Part shown: positions 44,026 to 55,319 of the stretch, piece after piece
Layout of the letters: every line of letters starts with the position of its first letter
Position numbering within the stretch: the first letter of the stretch is position 1
From: Allium sativum
Lineage: Eukaryota; Streptophyta; Magnoliopsida; Asparagales; Amaryllidaceae
Reading direction: 5' to 3'
NCBI GenBank assembly: GCA_030737875.1
Contig: CM060918.1
Span: 881,992,403 to 882,056,402, forward strand
Length of the DNA stretch: 64,000 bases
Translations under genes and position numbers: made by a program
The notes under the pieces: generated by a model
What the model was told of the DNA's origin: nothing
The model's input: the letters and a program-made list of their open reading frames with translations, nothing else
Databases searched by the model: none

Positions 44026-44060
44026 ATCTCCCCCACTTAAAACTTTTCGTCCCCGAAAAG
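44026..44060 (-). promoter_or_regulatory. Element G polypurine tract and pre-PPT hairpin
   Basis: On the minus strand: CTTTTCG-GGGA-CGAAAAG (44060-44043) then AAGTGGGGGAGAT (44038-44026) directly before the 3' LTR. Loop and inner five pairs equal those of B and E; the two outermost pairs are switched on both sides. Confidence 0.92.
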
Positions 44061-45048
44061 GAACAAAGTCGAAAGTGGTTTGATTATTCAGCCCTACGTT
44101 CGATCAGGCTTCCATTCTCTAACTTTTCAGTTTCTGAGAATTTTCAAAACTTCAAAAATTTGGCTAACACCCTAAATTTTCGAAAAATTTCGCCATAACC
44201 TCCCCTGCAATGGGAGCATCGGGGAATTTCAAATAGCTTCCCCGGTCCTTCAGATTTCAAAAAGAAAAAGAAAAAGCCAAGCGGCTAGCCAATAGGCTCA
44301 CAAAATCATCATCACCCAAACAAAACAGGAAATTATGTAATAAACATGTACCTATTTGTCGGGCAAACAAATTTTATTCTCTGGCTCTAGCCTCCTTGCT
44401 ATGACCTGTTCAATGATATACATGTATATGCAAGCAAATGCAACCAATTTTCAATATAACTCAATATTTGATGCTATTAGGCATAATGGTTCAAAATTAG
44501 CAAACAAATAAACAAACAACACAAACATCAATCAATTAGTGAATTTAACGTTTCAAATTCATAATTTTGATACATATACAAAAATCATGTTTTTGATGCC
44601 AATTCACAACAAAGTGTTCTAGCTATATAAGATTTGGTTCTCACACCAGTCTAATGGAAATATATAGATATCACACCTTCGAAACACGAATATAAATACT
44701 GATGATGTGGCCACATCATCAGAATTATCCCCGGGTGTCTAGAATGTGATTCTATATCTATCCAGTATATTAAAATTTCGAATACACGCGGATCAGACGT
44801 ATACGCCAAATCTATATATACTGGATTGTCCACATCAATATAAATGGATAATCAAATACGAATAATTGATTTAAATTTTCAAAACAAAAGTTTGTTTTCA
44901 TTAGAAAAATATACTGTTCACACCCGTTCTAGGATACTACTGATCCTATCTCTAACGAGTCATTCCATTGGATATTGCTAATCCAATATCTGATGAATTC
45001 TTTCGTATGTTTCTAATGTGTCTTGTTCTCTGAGCTTTGTAAACCAAA
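44061..45048 (-). other. Element G internal domain, non-coding and structured
   Basis: No protein signal; a 60-codon minus-strand ORF (44651-44833) covers inverted repeats and is not credible. Structures: 24-bp perfect palindrome at 44699-44722 (half-site CTGATGATGTGG); ATCCAGTATAT (44760-44770) with ATATACTGGAT (44816-44826); hairpin TAGGAT-CAGTAGT-ATCCTA on minus (44930-44948); competing stems at 44967-44990; GAGCTTTG/CAAAGCTC (45032-45052) overlapping the PBS. The part next to the PBS is homologous to the post-PBS leader of element C. Confidence 0.85.
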
Positions 45049-45060
45049 GCTCTGATACCA
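45049..45060 (-). promoter_or_regulatory. Element G primer binding site, initiator tRNA-Met
   Basis: TGGTATCAGAGC on the minus strand, two bases from the 5' LTR. Four of its bases also belong to an 8-bp stem (GAGCTTTG/CAAAGCTC). Confidence 0.95.
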
Positions 45061-45062
45061 AC

Positions 45063-48000
45063 TGTGAAGACCCGCAACTTCCCCGTAAAGGAAAGCGTCG
45101 GATAGTTCGAGAACAAACCACAGCAGAACGCATACAGAAGAACATTTCACTATATATTACAACAGTGCAACAGATTACAAGAATATACAGAGTATAAATG
45201 AATATTACACAGAAATATCAGAGATTTAAATTACATTTAAATACATAGCAGCGGAAAATAATACAATACACAACTAGAATGAGATATACGGATACAAAGC
45301 TTTCCGGATATCGTTCCAGCTGTAAACCAGGATCCTGTGAATATAAATCTGCAAAACCAAAACTACTAGCTGCCCGTGTCAAAATAGGGGCACCCAGAGT
45401 TTAGGTTAAAACAATAAACTCCAGGTCAGTCATGTGACTGGTGTAAGAACTAAAACAGTTAATCTTTATTTCAAAGCTAGGTAAATCAAGGGACCCCGCC
45501 GTATAACACGGAACGGGTTTCCTCCCAAGAATACCAGTGCATAAAACAAACAGCGCAATGCTAAATAAAGAAAAATGAAGCTGTTATAAGACCCAGGTCC
45601 CATCACACAATGCAACGCAGTCGAGGATAGGGTTTTCCCTTATAACAGCCAAAGAATGCTTGATACGTTTAAAACAAATCATTTGATACTATTATAAGTG
45701 CATAGTGTATAAAACAACTTCAAATCATAAGTATCAATCATAGGCGGCATAAGCGCCCCATCCCACTATGTCGCCATATATAGGATTACAATTAAAACCG
45801 CAAATGTCACGTATTTGGAAATTGGATTTCCGTCTATGAACCGAGGCAAAAGATAGTCCTCAACCGATTCGAGACGCTCTAGTCCGTGTCCCAGGACCCA
45901 GACACAGGTGGGCCCTTGGATCGTCAGGGCCGGTCCACCGATGTGGATTAAAATGCCTGAACACTACGTTTCCCCACCCTATGGGGTGTAAGTCTGGTCC
46001 GTCAGCCGACCAGAATGCATCGGCCGAAACCGATATAACCGAGGCGCCTCGCAACAGCAACAACCACATAAGTCAAACTCGTCAGGGCGTGTAAAACCAC
46101 TGACGCCACTTCTAACTAGAAAGAAACGCAAGTCCTCCCTGAGGTCCGTCTCCCGTTTTTGGTTCATACCTGGTGTGAAACACGCGAGGTAAACGTTACA
46201 CAAAGCTACGCCACAAAGGCCGTGCTTTGATCATCACCACAAGACTTTGCTTTTCAACAGAAGCCTTGATCATTTGCATCTTAGCATGCCACACAGGCAA
46301 ACCATACTATGCAACCGATATCAGTCACACAGAATGAAATCCGATGTCAGACACACAGTCCATTTACAAGTCCGTTCTGGGTCTGAACGAAACCGGAGGC
46401 ACCTAGTACCCCGCATATCCATCGATCTCCAAGTACGTCTGGACGATCACTAACTGTTTCCATCTTCTTGGGTGTACAGCCCAATCAAGATCATCAGTTA
46501 TCACCCAAACGACGTGAAGACCTCCGGTCTTCGACCATCGTCTTCATCTTCGACTTATCGTCGTATCAGTCATTCAGAATGGGATAAACCCGGTCTTTCC
46601 GAATAACTCGCGTATATATTATAAAAGTGTTACACAAACACAACATACGCCTCATTCCAACTCATTAGTCACTAACCGTAAATTAATCAAGAGAATAATT
46701 CCCCAAATATTAACCCCGAAGGCCGAAACCAACATCAGATCAATATCCAGAAAACCATTCTGCTTGGCTAACCGACAGTTAATTTCTAATTTCACATTCA
46801 TAGGGAAAGGTTCCCATTAATTTTATCAAAGATAAATTCTTTAATTTATTCTTTAATCTACTTTTGAATATCAATTCAAACTAGTCGGGATTAACGAAAC
46901 TTACCGAAGTAATCATTTGTTTTAATTTCCCGATCCCAACCTATTTATCCCATGAAGTAAAACTGGTAATACTTCATATCAAACACCACAGTGTTATCGG
47001 TAAATTCAATTACCATTTCACGTTCAAATCTAATTAAAGATTTAACTATCGCCTGGAGCAAAACTGGTGATACTCCATTTTCGATCATTTCAATCTAATT
47101 AAAGATTCATTAAAACTCCACTTAGTTTTAATCTTTGACTGGGTTAAAGAATCAGTGTCATTTAAAAACACGGTTCACGATAAACCCAAAATCACATTCA
47201 TTAATCATCGGGTTAAAGAACGAGTGTTATTTAAAAACACTGTCCACGATAAACCCAAAAATCATTCCATTAATTATCAGGTTAAAGAACAAGTGTTATT
47301 TAAAACACTGTTCACGATAAACCCAAAAATCATTCCATTAATTATCAGGTTAAAGAACAAGTGTTATTTAAAACACTGTTCACGATAAACCCAAAAATCA
47401 TTCCATTAATTATCAGGTTAAAGAACAAGTGTTATTTAAAACACTGTTCACGATAAACCCAAAAATCAATACTAATTCAATTCCAATTAAATATCTTTTA
47501 TAATTGGTACACTTCATTAAATCTAAATAAAAAGATTTAATCTTTTCTCAACTGGGTTCAAGAACAGTGTTAGTGAAGACACCATTCACGACAAACCCAA
47601 ATCACATTCGATATTCAATACAAGGCTCTGAATAGAAAATATATCGGCTTATATTCAATATCGAATTCTACGACTAACAAATGTCGTATTGGAAATAACG
47701 ATACAAATATATATCTTTCAAATTTCCATAACAACACCTGTAATATCACGAATTCCAACATCGAAATATTCCGAAGACAATTTCGATTCAAATCCACTCC
47801 AATGCAATCATTGGAATTTTGGTTACTTTTAAAACCCTTTTCGAATTCAATTTATTTATTTAAAAATAAATAGAATTATAATCCTAGTTCAAAACTAGTT
47901 CATTTCGATAAAAATCTATTTTTATCTTTTCAAATATGGAGTTTTTCATCCCAAACTTTCACAAATCATTTCTTATGATTTTACACAAATTATTACTATT

Positions 48001-51000
48001 TTTAATAATTTTATCAAGGCCCGTACAGTCGATTTCCATTAACGGCCATCGAACTGCACTTACAGCGACCTTTTTCGAATTTGATTTGGACGTATCTCCA
48101 AATCCAACCGTTAGATTTCAAATTTCTAACATTCATTAGAAAGCTCTTTTCGATGCGAACCCAACGGTTCCGGTTTTAGGAGAATCCGACGGTCGGATCT
48201 CCCGTAATGCCCGTTTGAAATAAATGGTCGAAATTCGCGAACTGCCGCGGCGCGGCGCGTTCTATTCAGGCCATTATATTATATATAATATATATATAAT
48301 ATATATATCGTCGATTTCTATTTAAAAACGAATTATATAAATAGTTTTGAATTCGTTTCAAAAACATTTTCAACTTCCATTTCAATTCAAATCAAAATTG
48401 AATTCTTCTTTATAAATTCGTTTTAAAATCCATTTCTATTCATTTCAAACTTCAATTCAATTTGAATTTATTTCACTTCGCTTTCAATTCAATTCGAATT
48501 CGTTTTCAATTCAATTCATTTCGAAATCGTTTTCAATTCAATTCATTTCGAAATCGTTTTCAATTCAATTCATTTCGAAATCACTTTCAATTCAATTCAT
48601 TTCGAAATCGTTTTCAATTCAATTCATTTCGAAATCACTTTTCAATATTCATTTCGAAATCACTTTTCAATATTCATTTTAAAATGAATAAAATCGATAT
48701 AAATATCGTTCACGTCAAAATGGCGTCAATCTAATCCTCACGGCTTCACATATTTCTATTTTCAAATATTCTATTTCAAATATTTCTTTTTCAAAATAGT
48801 TGTTATTATCAAAATATTTCGTTCAACACATGACCAATCTCAATGAATGAGTACTGTCAACACATGAACTTTTATTTTATAATATTCTTTATTTTTTTCA
48901 AATTGAAATGAGGCCCAATCAATTACCATATAAAGTTAATTATATGGATTTTCATACAACACATGTATATAATTACATTGAAAAATAATCAACCATCAAC
49001 CAAAGTGCACTACACTGTATAAGCATCAAATATAGATATTCAACGCTTATAACAGCCTGTCAATCAATCGATCGACACGTTTAATCAATCAGGATGAGTG
49101 AACTTCAAGTTTCATCCCAACACCCGTGTGGGGTTTCAAACAATCAAACCAATATTTATTTGTGCAGTCGGGCGATGTGTAAAATTTATCGTCCCAATCA
49201 ATGTCATTCAAATAGGTGTACATAAACAAACCGTCTGGTTTGTAAATGAATATTCTATTTTATTCACTTCACGTTAAAAATTATATTTTTAACGATAAAA
49301 CATTTTATTTCAACCTATGAATTTCTATTCAATTCATTTCTTCAATAAAATGATATTTTTATTTTTCTAACATATTTTAGAAAATTTCGGCGGCATAACG
49401 GCACGATACTAGAAACAGGACAAGGCCTAGCCTTATCCCCGGTCTAGTGAAGGCCCACGCCATTCACACATCAATCAAATCAATTCGTTATGCAAACCAC
49501 AAACTTTGGAGTAAGGGTCTAACCTAGCCTTACTCCTTCGCCTTATAACGGCGCACGTCTAATCCTAACCAATTTATCGATTCGATTTTTTTTTTTCACC
49601 ACAAACCACATTCAAACCAATATCGCAATCAATCACCAAACAGTCAAACAAACAAGTCCATGGTCTGTGGACGATTGTGTCGGGTGCTACTAAGCACCGT
49701 CTGCATCCTAGTATATATATATAACTAGAAAAAGAAAGTGAAAGGTGAGAAATTCTCACATATAGCTATCCTAGCTCCACGGCACTTCATTGATAGAAAT
49801 CTTCATTGTTTTCGCATCTTTGTCAGCTTCGTCGCCCGTAGCCACTACATTCATAAAAATCGAATTTTTACTTCGCTATTCTATATATAAAAATCGTATT
49901 TTTATTTCGAAGGTCACTATTTAAAAATCAAATTTTTTATTTCAAAGTTCAACATATAAAAATCGAATTTTTATTTCAAAGTTCAACATATAAAAATCGA
50001 ATTTTTATTATGTTATTCAATATATAAAAATCACATTTTATTTCGAAGTTCAATATACAAAAATTCTATTTTTCTATCGAAGTTCAATATATAAAAATTC
50101 TATTTTCTTTCGAAGTTCAAAACATAAAAACTATATTTTCTTTCGAAGTTCAAAACATAAAAACTATATTTTCTTTCGAAGTTCAAAACATAAAAACTAT
50201 ATTTTCTTTCGAAGTTCAAAACATAAAAACTATATTTTCTTTCGAAGTTCAAAACATAAAAACTATATTTTCTTTCGAAGTTCAAAACATAAAAACTATA
50301 TTTTCTTTCGAAGTTCAAAACATAAAAACTATATTTTTCTTTCGAAGTTCTATATATAAAAATCTAGTCTTCGCCTTATAAAAAAAATCAAGTCTTTGGT
50401 ATTCAAACCTTTTTCTAAAAATCAGTTTTCAAATTATATAAAAATCAGTTTTCAAATTATATAAAAATCAGTTTTCAAATTATATAAAAATCAGTTTTCA
50501 AATTATATAAAAATCAGTTTTCAAACTTTAAAATAAAAATCAGTTTTCAAACTTTAAAATCGAAATTAAAATAAAAACAAAATACATTAAAATACTTACA
50601 GTATTTTGAAGAGGGGGGGGGGGGGGGCGCTGCGCATTGCGGTTGAGGCTAGGGTTTGGCGGGGGTGTTGTGGCGTCGACTTGGGCTGGAGTGGTCGGAG
50701 GGGCCTCGCGATAGGGGGGGGCTTCGTCGTCGATGCTGTTCTCGATGGATGGAAGAGGAGGCGGAGGAAAGGGGAAGCAGGGGGGCGCGCGCCTCCTGGC
50801 GGCGGCGATCTGGTAGAGGGGGGTGGCGACTGGAGGTTTGTAGAGGGGGGCGGCGATCTGGTAAAGCGGGTTTTTTTTTTCTTTCTGAAAGTAAACGAGA
50901 AAGGGGGGGGGGGGCCAGAGTGTTTTAAGGAGGGAAGAAATTTTTTTTTATTATATTTATTTATTTATTAATTAATTAATTTGCAAAGAGTTGACTTTTA

Positions 51001-51845
51001 CTAATGACCCCTAAACGAGGCCCACCGCCTGTCGCCCATAGCGTTTTACCCCCATTCCGAACACAATGGGATATGTATCGCAGGTTGATTCGATCGTTTG
51101 AATCAGTTTCCGTTGAATTTACATTTAAATCACTATATTGAATTTTAAACGTACATTTCAAATTACCGGGGTCACATACGAACTTTAAAAATCCCAGAAA
51201 AATATTTTCTAGCTTCGTATTGACGATACGGTCCTAACAAAACTAGTTTCGTCGAATTCTGAGACCGTTGGAAAAATGGCCATTTTCCAGTCGATTAAAA
51301 TCAACTGAAACTGGTCAAACGCGTTTTCCTTTGCCACGCTCACATATTGATTCGAAAAATTATGAAATTTGGAATCTAACAATAACTTAACATCACGGAC
51401 CCAACAAAACTGGTTTCGTCGAAATCCGAGGTCGTTTGCAAAATGTCCATTTTTAAGGGCTATATATTATATAAAATATATATAAATTCCATAGCGACTA
51501 TTCTGAATTTTAAACTGGACATATCTTATCATTTCTAAAGTGAAATCCTAGTTTGTTAACTTTGTTACAAAGACATAGTTATACAGATTCAAATATTTCT
51601 TGTTTCGTTCAATTCTGACTTATATTGAATTCTGTATATTCATTTGAAATTAGAAATCGAATTTTCGAACTACCGCGCCATTTCAGGCTCGTTATATAAT
51701 TAAAATAAATTTATTCGTTTTAACTTCGTCGAAAATAAATTTTCTCGTCGATATTATTTAAAATAATCTATTTTAAATAATCAAAACTCGCTATAATTGC
51801 CAAAATAAAAATTTTAAACTGGCCCAGATTTTCCGGGTTGTTACA
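45063..51845 (-). repeat. Element G 5' LTR (6783 bp, right copy)
   Basis: Same landmarks as the left copy, shifted by 7782 bp at the start: stems 45427-45646, palindrome 46040-46051, 66-bp array 47137-47472, hairpin 49656-49672, 33-bp array with 7 copies, shorter G and T runs at 50613-50914. Confidence 0.93.
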
Positions 51846-51850
51846 ATTAA
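51846..51850. repeat. Target site duplication ATTAA, right of element G
   Basis: Exact copy of 37276-37280. Solo LTR F continues after it with CCCCGAGGGCCGAAACC. Confidence 0.95.
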
Positions 51851-52059
51851 CCCCGAGGGCCGAAACCAACATCAGATCAAAACCCAGGAAACCATCCGAC
51901 TTAGCTAACCACCAGTTAGTTTATAAATTTCACATTCAACCATCAAATATTCAATAAACCAAGTAAATTCAGTTTATTTCCATTCCATATCCTTTATAAT
52001 ATTTTATAACGATTTATCACTATTTTTATTTATTTAAAAATAGCCATTTCATTCAAACG

Positions 52060-52985
52060 ACGCTTCGGGCCATAATGCGGCCGTGGCGCTGTTTTTCTTC
52101 CAATTTGATTTACACATATCTGAAAATCCAACCGTTGGATCTTCAAAATTTTATATCATTAGAAAGATCTTTTCAAATCGAATCAAATGGTTTCAGTTTT
52201 GGGAAAATCCGACGGTCGGATCTCCCGGTACACTCGTTTGAAGTTTCGATTTCAAAATACGAACTGCAGCGTCGTTATTTGATTTAATTTAATTATATAT
52301 GTATATATATAATCGATTCTGGCGCTGTTTTTCTTTATATTCGAATTAAACTTTCCAGACAATCCAACCGTTGGATTTTCACAAAGTGGATATCGTTGGA
52401 AAGATATTTCCAAGACGAACCCAATGGTTATGGTTTTGGGAAAATCCGACGGTCGGGTCTCCCGCACTGATCGTTTGAAATCACGGTTTCAAAACACGAA
52501 CTGCAGCTTGTTATTCGATATATTTTAATTATATTTATATATATAAATATAATCCATTCTTCGATTTCAAAACCATATTCCTTTCATACATTTGATAATA
52601 ATGATATTTTTATCCAACCGACCTTTATTTCAACACTTCACTGTTTTTAACACTTCATGTATATAATAAAAATGTGATTTTTATTGTAAAACAATTTATT
52701 TCAAAACACGACTATTTTATATAGTTCATATAGATGATAAAAATATGATTTTTATTATAAAAAAAATTATTTCAAAACACGACTATTTTATATAGTTCAT
52801 ATAAATGATAAAAATATGATTTTTATTATAAAACAATTTATTTCAAAACATGACTATTTTATATAGTTCATATAGATGATAAAAATATGATTTTTATTAT
52901 GAAACAGTTCATTTCAAAACAAGGCTATTTTATATAGTTCATACAGATGATAAAAATATGATTTTTATTATAAAACAATTTATTT
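52060..52985. repeat. Solo LTR F: 245-bp duplication and 71-bp array
   Basis: Two copies of the 245-bp unit (52060-52300, 52300-52560), then about five 71-bp units (52655-52985) with TATATAGTTCATATAGATGA. Counterparts of 19850-20700 in C. Confidence 0.85.
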
Positions 52986-53414
52986 CGAAAACATGAATGT
53001 CATTCAACACATGAATTTCTATTCAACACAAGAATTTCTATTCAATACATGAATTTCTATTCAACACACGAATATAGTTTCAACACATGAAAATAATTCT
53101 AACACATGAATATTATTGAAAATTTTGGCAGCATAACGGCAGGGTAGTTAAAACCAGGAACGTCCGTAGTACGGCTGCTCGCTCTACCTTAAAGCCTCGC
53201 AACTTTTGACAATGGGGATTTCATGCATCTAGTTCGCACGCAGGCGGCATGTTTATTTTCTTTTCCACAAACTAATCCTATGTGGTTTCAACCAAATAAT
53301 TCTCAACCACAAACGGGTATTTTTCAACCACAATCAATCAATTTCAACCACAAACCATTCTAATCAACCATTCGCTATCAGCCAATTTTCACACCAATCA
53401 CAACCAATAAATAT

Positions 53415-53439
53415 CGTCCATGGTTTATGGACGAGGGGC

Positions 53440-53489
<50 letters not shown>

Positions 53490-53490
53490 A
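53415..53490. repeat. Solo LTR F: CGTCCA/TGGACG hairpin and (TA)n
   Basis: CGTCCA-TGGTTTA-TGGACG at 53415-53433, then a TA run at 53442-53485. Same order, inverted, as in element C. Confidence 0.85.
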
Positions 53491-55136
53491 GTATATTTCA
53501 CTTCACTTCAACACATATATAATTTTTTTACAACACATATATAACTTAAACATCGAACGTTCAACTTATACAACACTTATACATGAGGTGTACAACGCTT
53601 ATATAACTCATACATCGACTATATAATTTATACATCGTCGTTTTCCATATCGTTTATAATTCAGAAATATCACATTGGGTTCCACTCCACTAAAAATAGC
53701 TGAAGGCTCAGAAAAATATCCGGTCTCTTCTAGAATGTAGAAGGCATCCACACGAGTCCACTGTCTCTTGTTTCACTGAATTTCGTCAACATAGCAAAAA
53801 GATATGATTTTTACAGTGAAATCAAAAATTGTAGCGCTTTAAAGTGCTATAGAATAGTTGAAATAATTTACAGCCGTACCTCTCTGAAGTTGTTCAAAAC
53901 CAGGTTTTCGATTTACGACCAAACCGTGCAGCGATTCGTCGATCGGTCTTCACCACGAGGAAGAGGGAGGAGAGAGCTTCAGGCGTAGGGTGGTGGGGTC
54001 CAGTTCGACCTGGCCAGGAAGCGACGACGGCGAATTGAAGTCCCTGACTTTGGAGGCCTGGATCTCGCGATTCACTTGACGAGAGGGGGTGCAACGACCA
54101 TGGATTTGAAGCTTGAGGGAAGCTCTTCAAAAGCCCCAACTGGGTCGAAGGCTATCGATGCGCATAGGAGGAGAAAAACGAGGAGAGAAGCTTGGAAGCC
54201 TTTTCCGTCGCTCTCGATTTTCAATCGGGGGGAGAGAGAGAAGTGTGAGCAAATCAGAGATTTTTATTTTTTTTATATATTTTAAAAATCAAAAAATACC
54301 CCTTATCTCATACGAACACCAATTCAAACCCAACGACTGTCGTCCCTAGTTAAATACCCCCATTCCGAACACAATGGGACATGTTTTGTAGGCCCATTCG
54401 ACTGTTTCAGTCGGTTTTTCTTCAAATTAAATGTAAAACATTCAATATTTGATTTAAACGTACATTTCAATTTGCCGGAGCCACATACTGATTCTAAAAA
54501 TTCCCGAAAAATAAATCTAGCTATGTTTTGATGATACGGTCCCAACAAAATTAGTTTCATCGAATTCTGAGATCGTTTGAAAAATGGCCATTTTCTGGTC
54601 GATCCAATTTAATAAAAATCGACCAAACACATTTTCCTTTGCCACGCTCACATACTAGCTTCAAAAATTACGAAATTTGAAACCTAGAAATAATTTGACA
54701 TCCCGGATCGAACAAAAGTGGTTTTGTCGAATTCTGACGTCGTTTGCAAAATGGCCATTTTCACGGGCTATATAGGCTCTATAGCGACCTTTCTGAAAAT
54801 TCATTTGGCCATAACTTTTGCTTCCCGCTACGAAACTTCGATTTTTTAGATTCGTTAGAAAGATATTCACTAACATATTTAAATATTTTTGGTTTCACTA
54901 AAATCCGTTTTGTTTTGCACCCGGTACAATCAGTCAAAGTTTGAATTGAAAATTTAAAACTGCCCTGCCATTTCAGGCCTTGTTTATAATTCCAAATAAT
55001 TATTTTGGTTTTCAAACATCGATTCAAACACAATTTTCATCATTATTATTTGAAATATTTATTTGAAATATTTAAAATCCACTAAAATAGCCAAATTAAA
55101 ATTTTCAAACTGGTTCAGATTTTCCAGGATTTTACA

Positions 55137-55141
55137 ATAAA
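55137..55141. repeat. Target site duplication ATAAA, right of solo LTR F
   Basis: Exact copy of 35599-35603. The host sequence on both sides is LTR remnant D. Confidence 0.85.
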
Positions 55142-55319
55142 TATTTATATTCTAACGACGATTCAAATATATATATATATATATATATATATACGTCCTA
55201 ACTCTATTCAAAACAAATTTCTCGTCGTTATTATTTAAATTAATTCATTTTAAATATTTGAAACCCATTACGCCAAAATAAAATTTTTAAATTGGCTTAG
55301 ATTTTGCGGGTTGTTACAC
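55142..55319 (-). repeat. Element D: minus-strand LTR remnant, piece 3 (LTR start)
   Basis: On minus it begins TGTAACAACCCGC at 55319, the LTR 5' end. It contains a TA run near 55171-55192. No polypurine tract adjoins it, so it was a 5' or solo LTR. It abuts H1 at 55320. Confidence 0.75.

Larger units (their letters stand above)
37281..51845 (-). mobile_element. Element G, young non-autonomous LTR element with giant LTRs
   Basis: Minus orientation. 5' LTR 45063-51845, PBS 45049-45060, internal domain 44039-45048, polypurine tract 44026-44038, 3' LTR 37281-44025, TSD ATTAA. LTRs of 6745 and 6783 bp make up about 93% of 14565 bp. The internal domain of about 1 kb has no gag, protease, RT, RNase H or integrase in any frame. 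The LTR is related to C and F. By eye the LTRs differ by under a dozen substitutions plus repeat-length changes. Mobilisation in trans by a C-type relative is inferred. Confidence 0.95.
35604..55136 (-). mobile_element. Solo LTR F (about 4.96 kb), split by element G
   Basis: In minus orientation the LTR runs from 55136 (TGTAAAATCC) to 35604 (GGGGTCATCACA), flanked by ATAAA. Removing G and one TSD copy leaves about 4963 bp. It matches the element C LTR in reverse complement throughout, including TATA-like TTTATATA (54272-54279), the 71-bp array, the 245-bp duplication and all U5 stems. No PBS or polypurine tract adjoins either end, so it is solo, from recombination between two LTRs. Confidence 0.85.

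Noticed and set aside
55171..55192. (TA)n tracts as possible origins or promoters
   Set aside because: Simple repeats are common in these LTRs and no further signal supports such a role.
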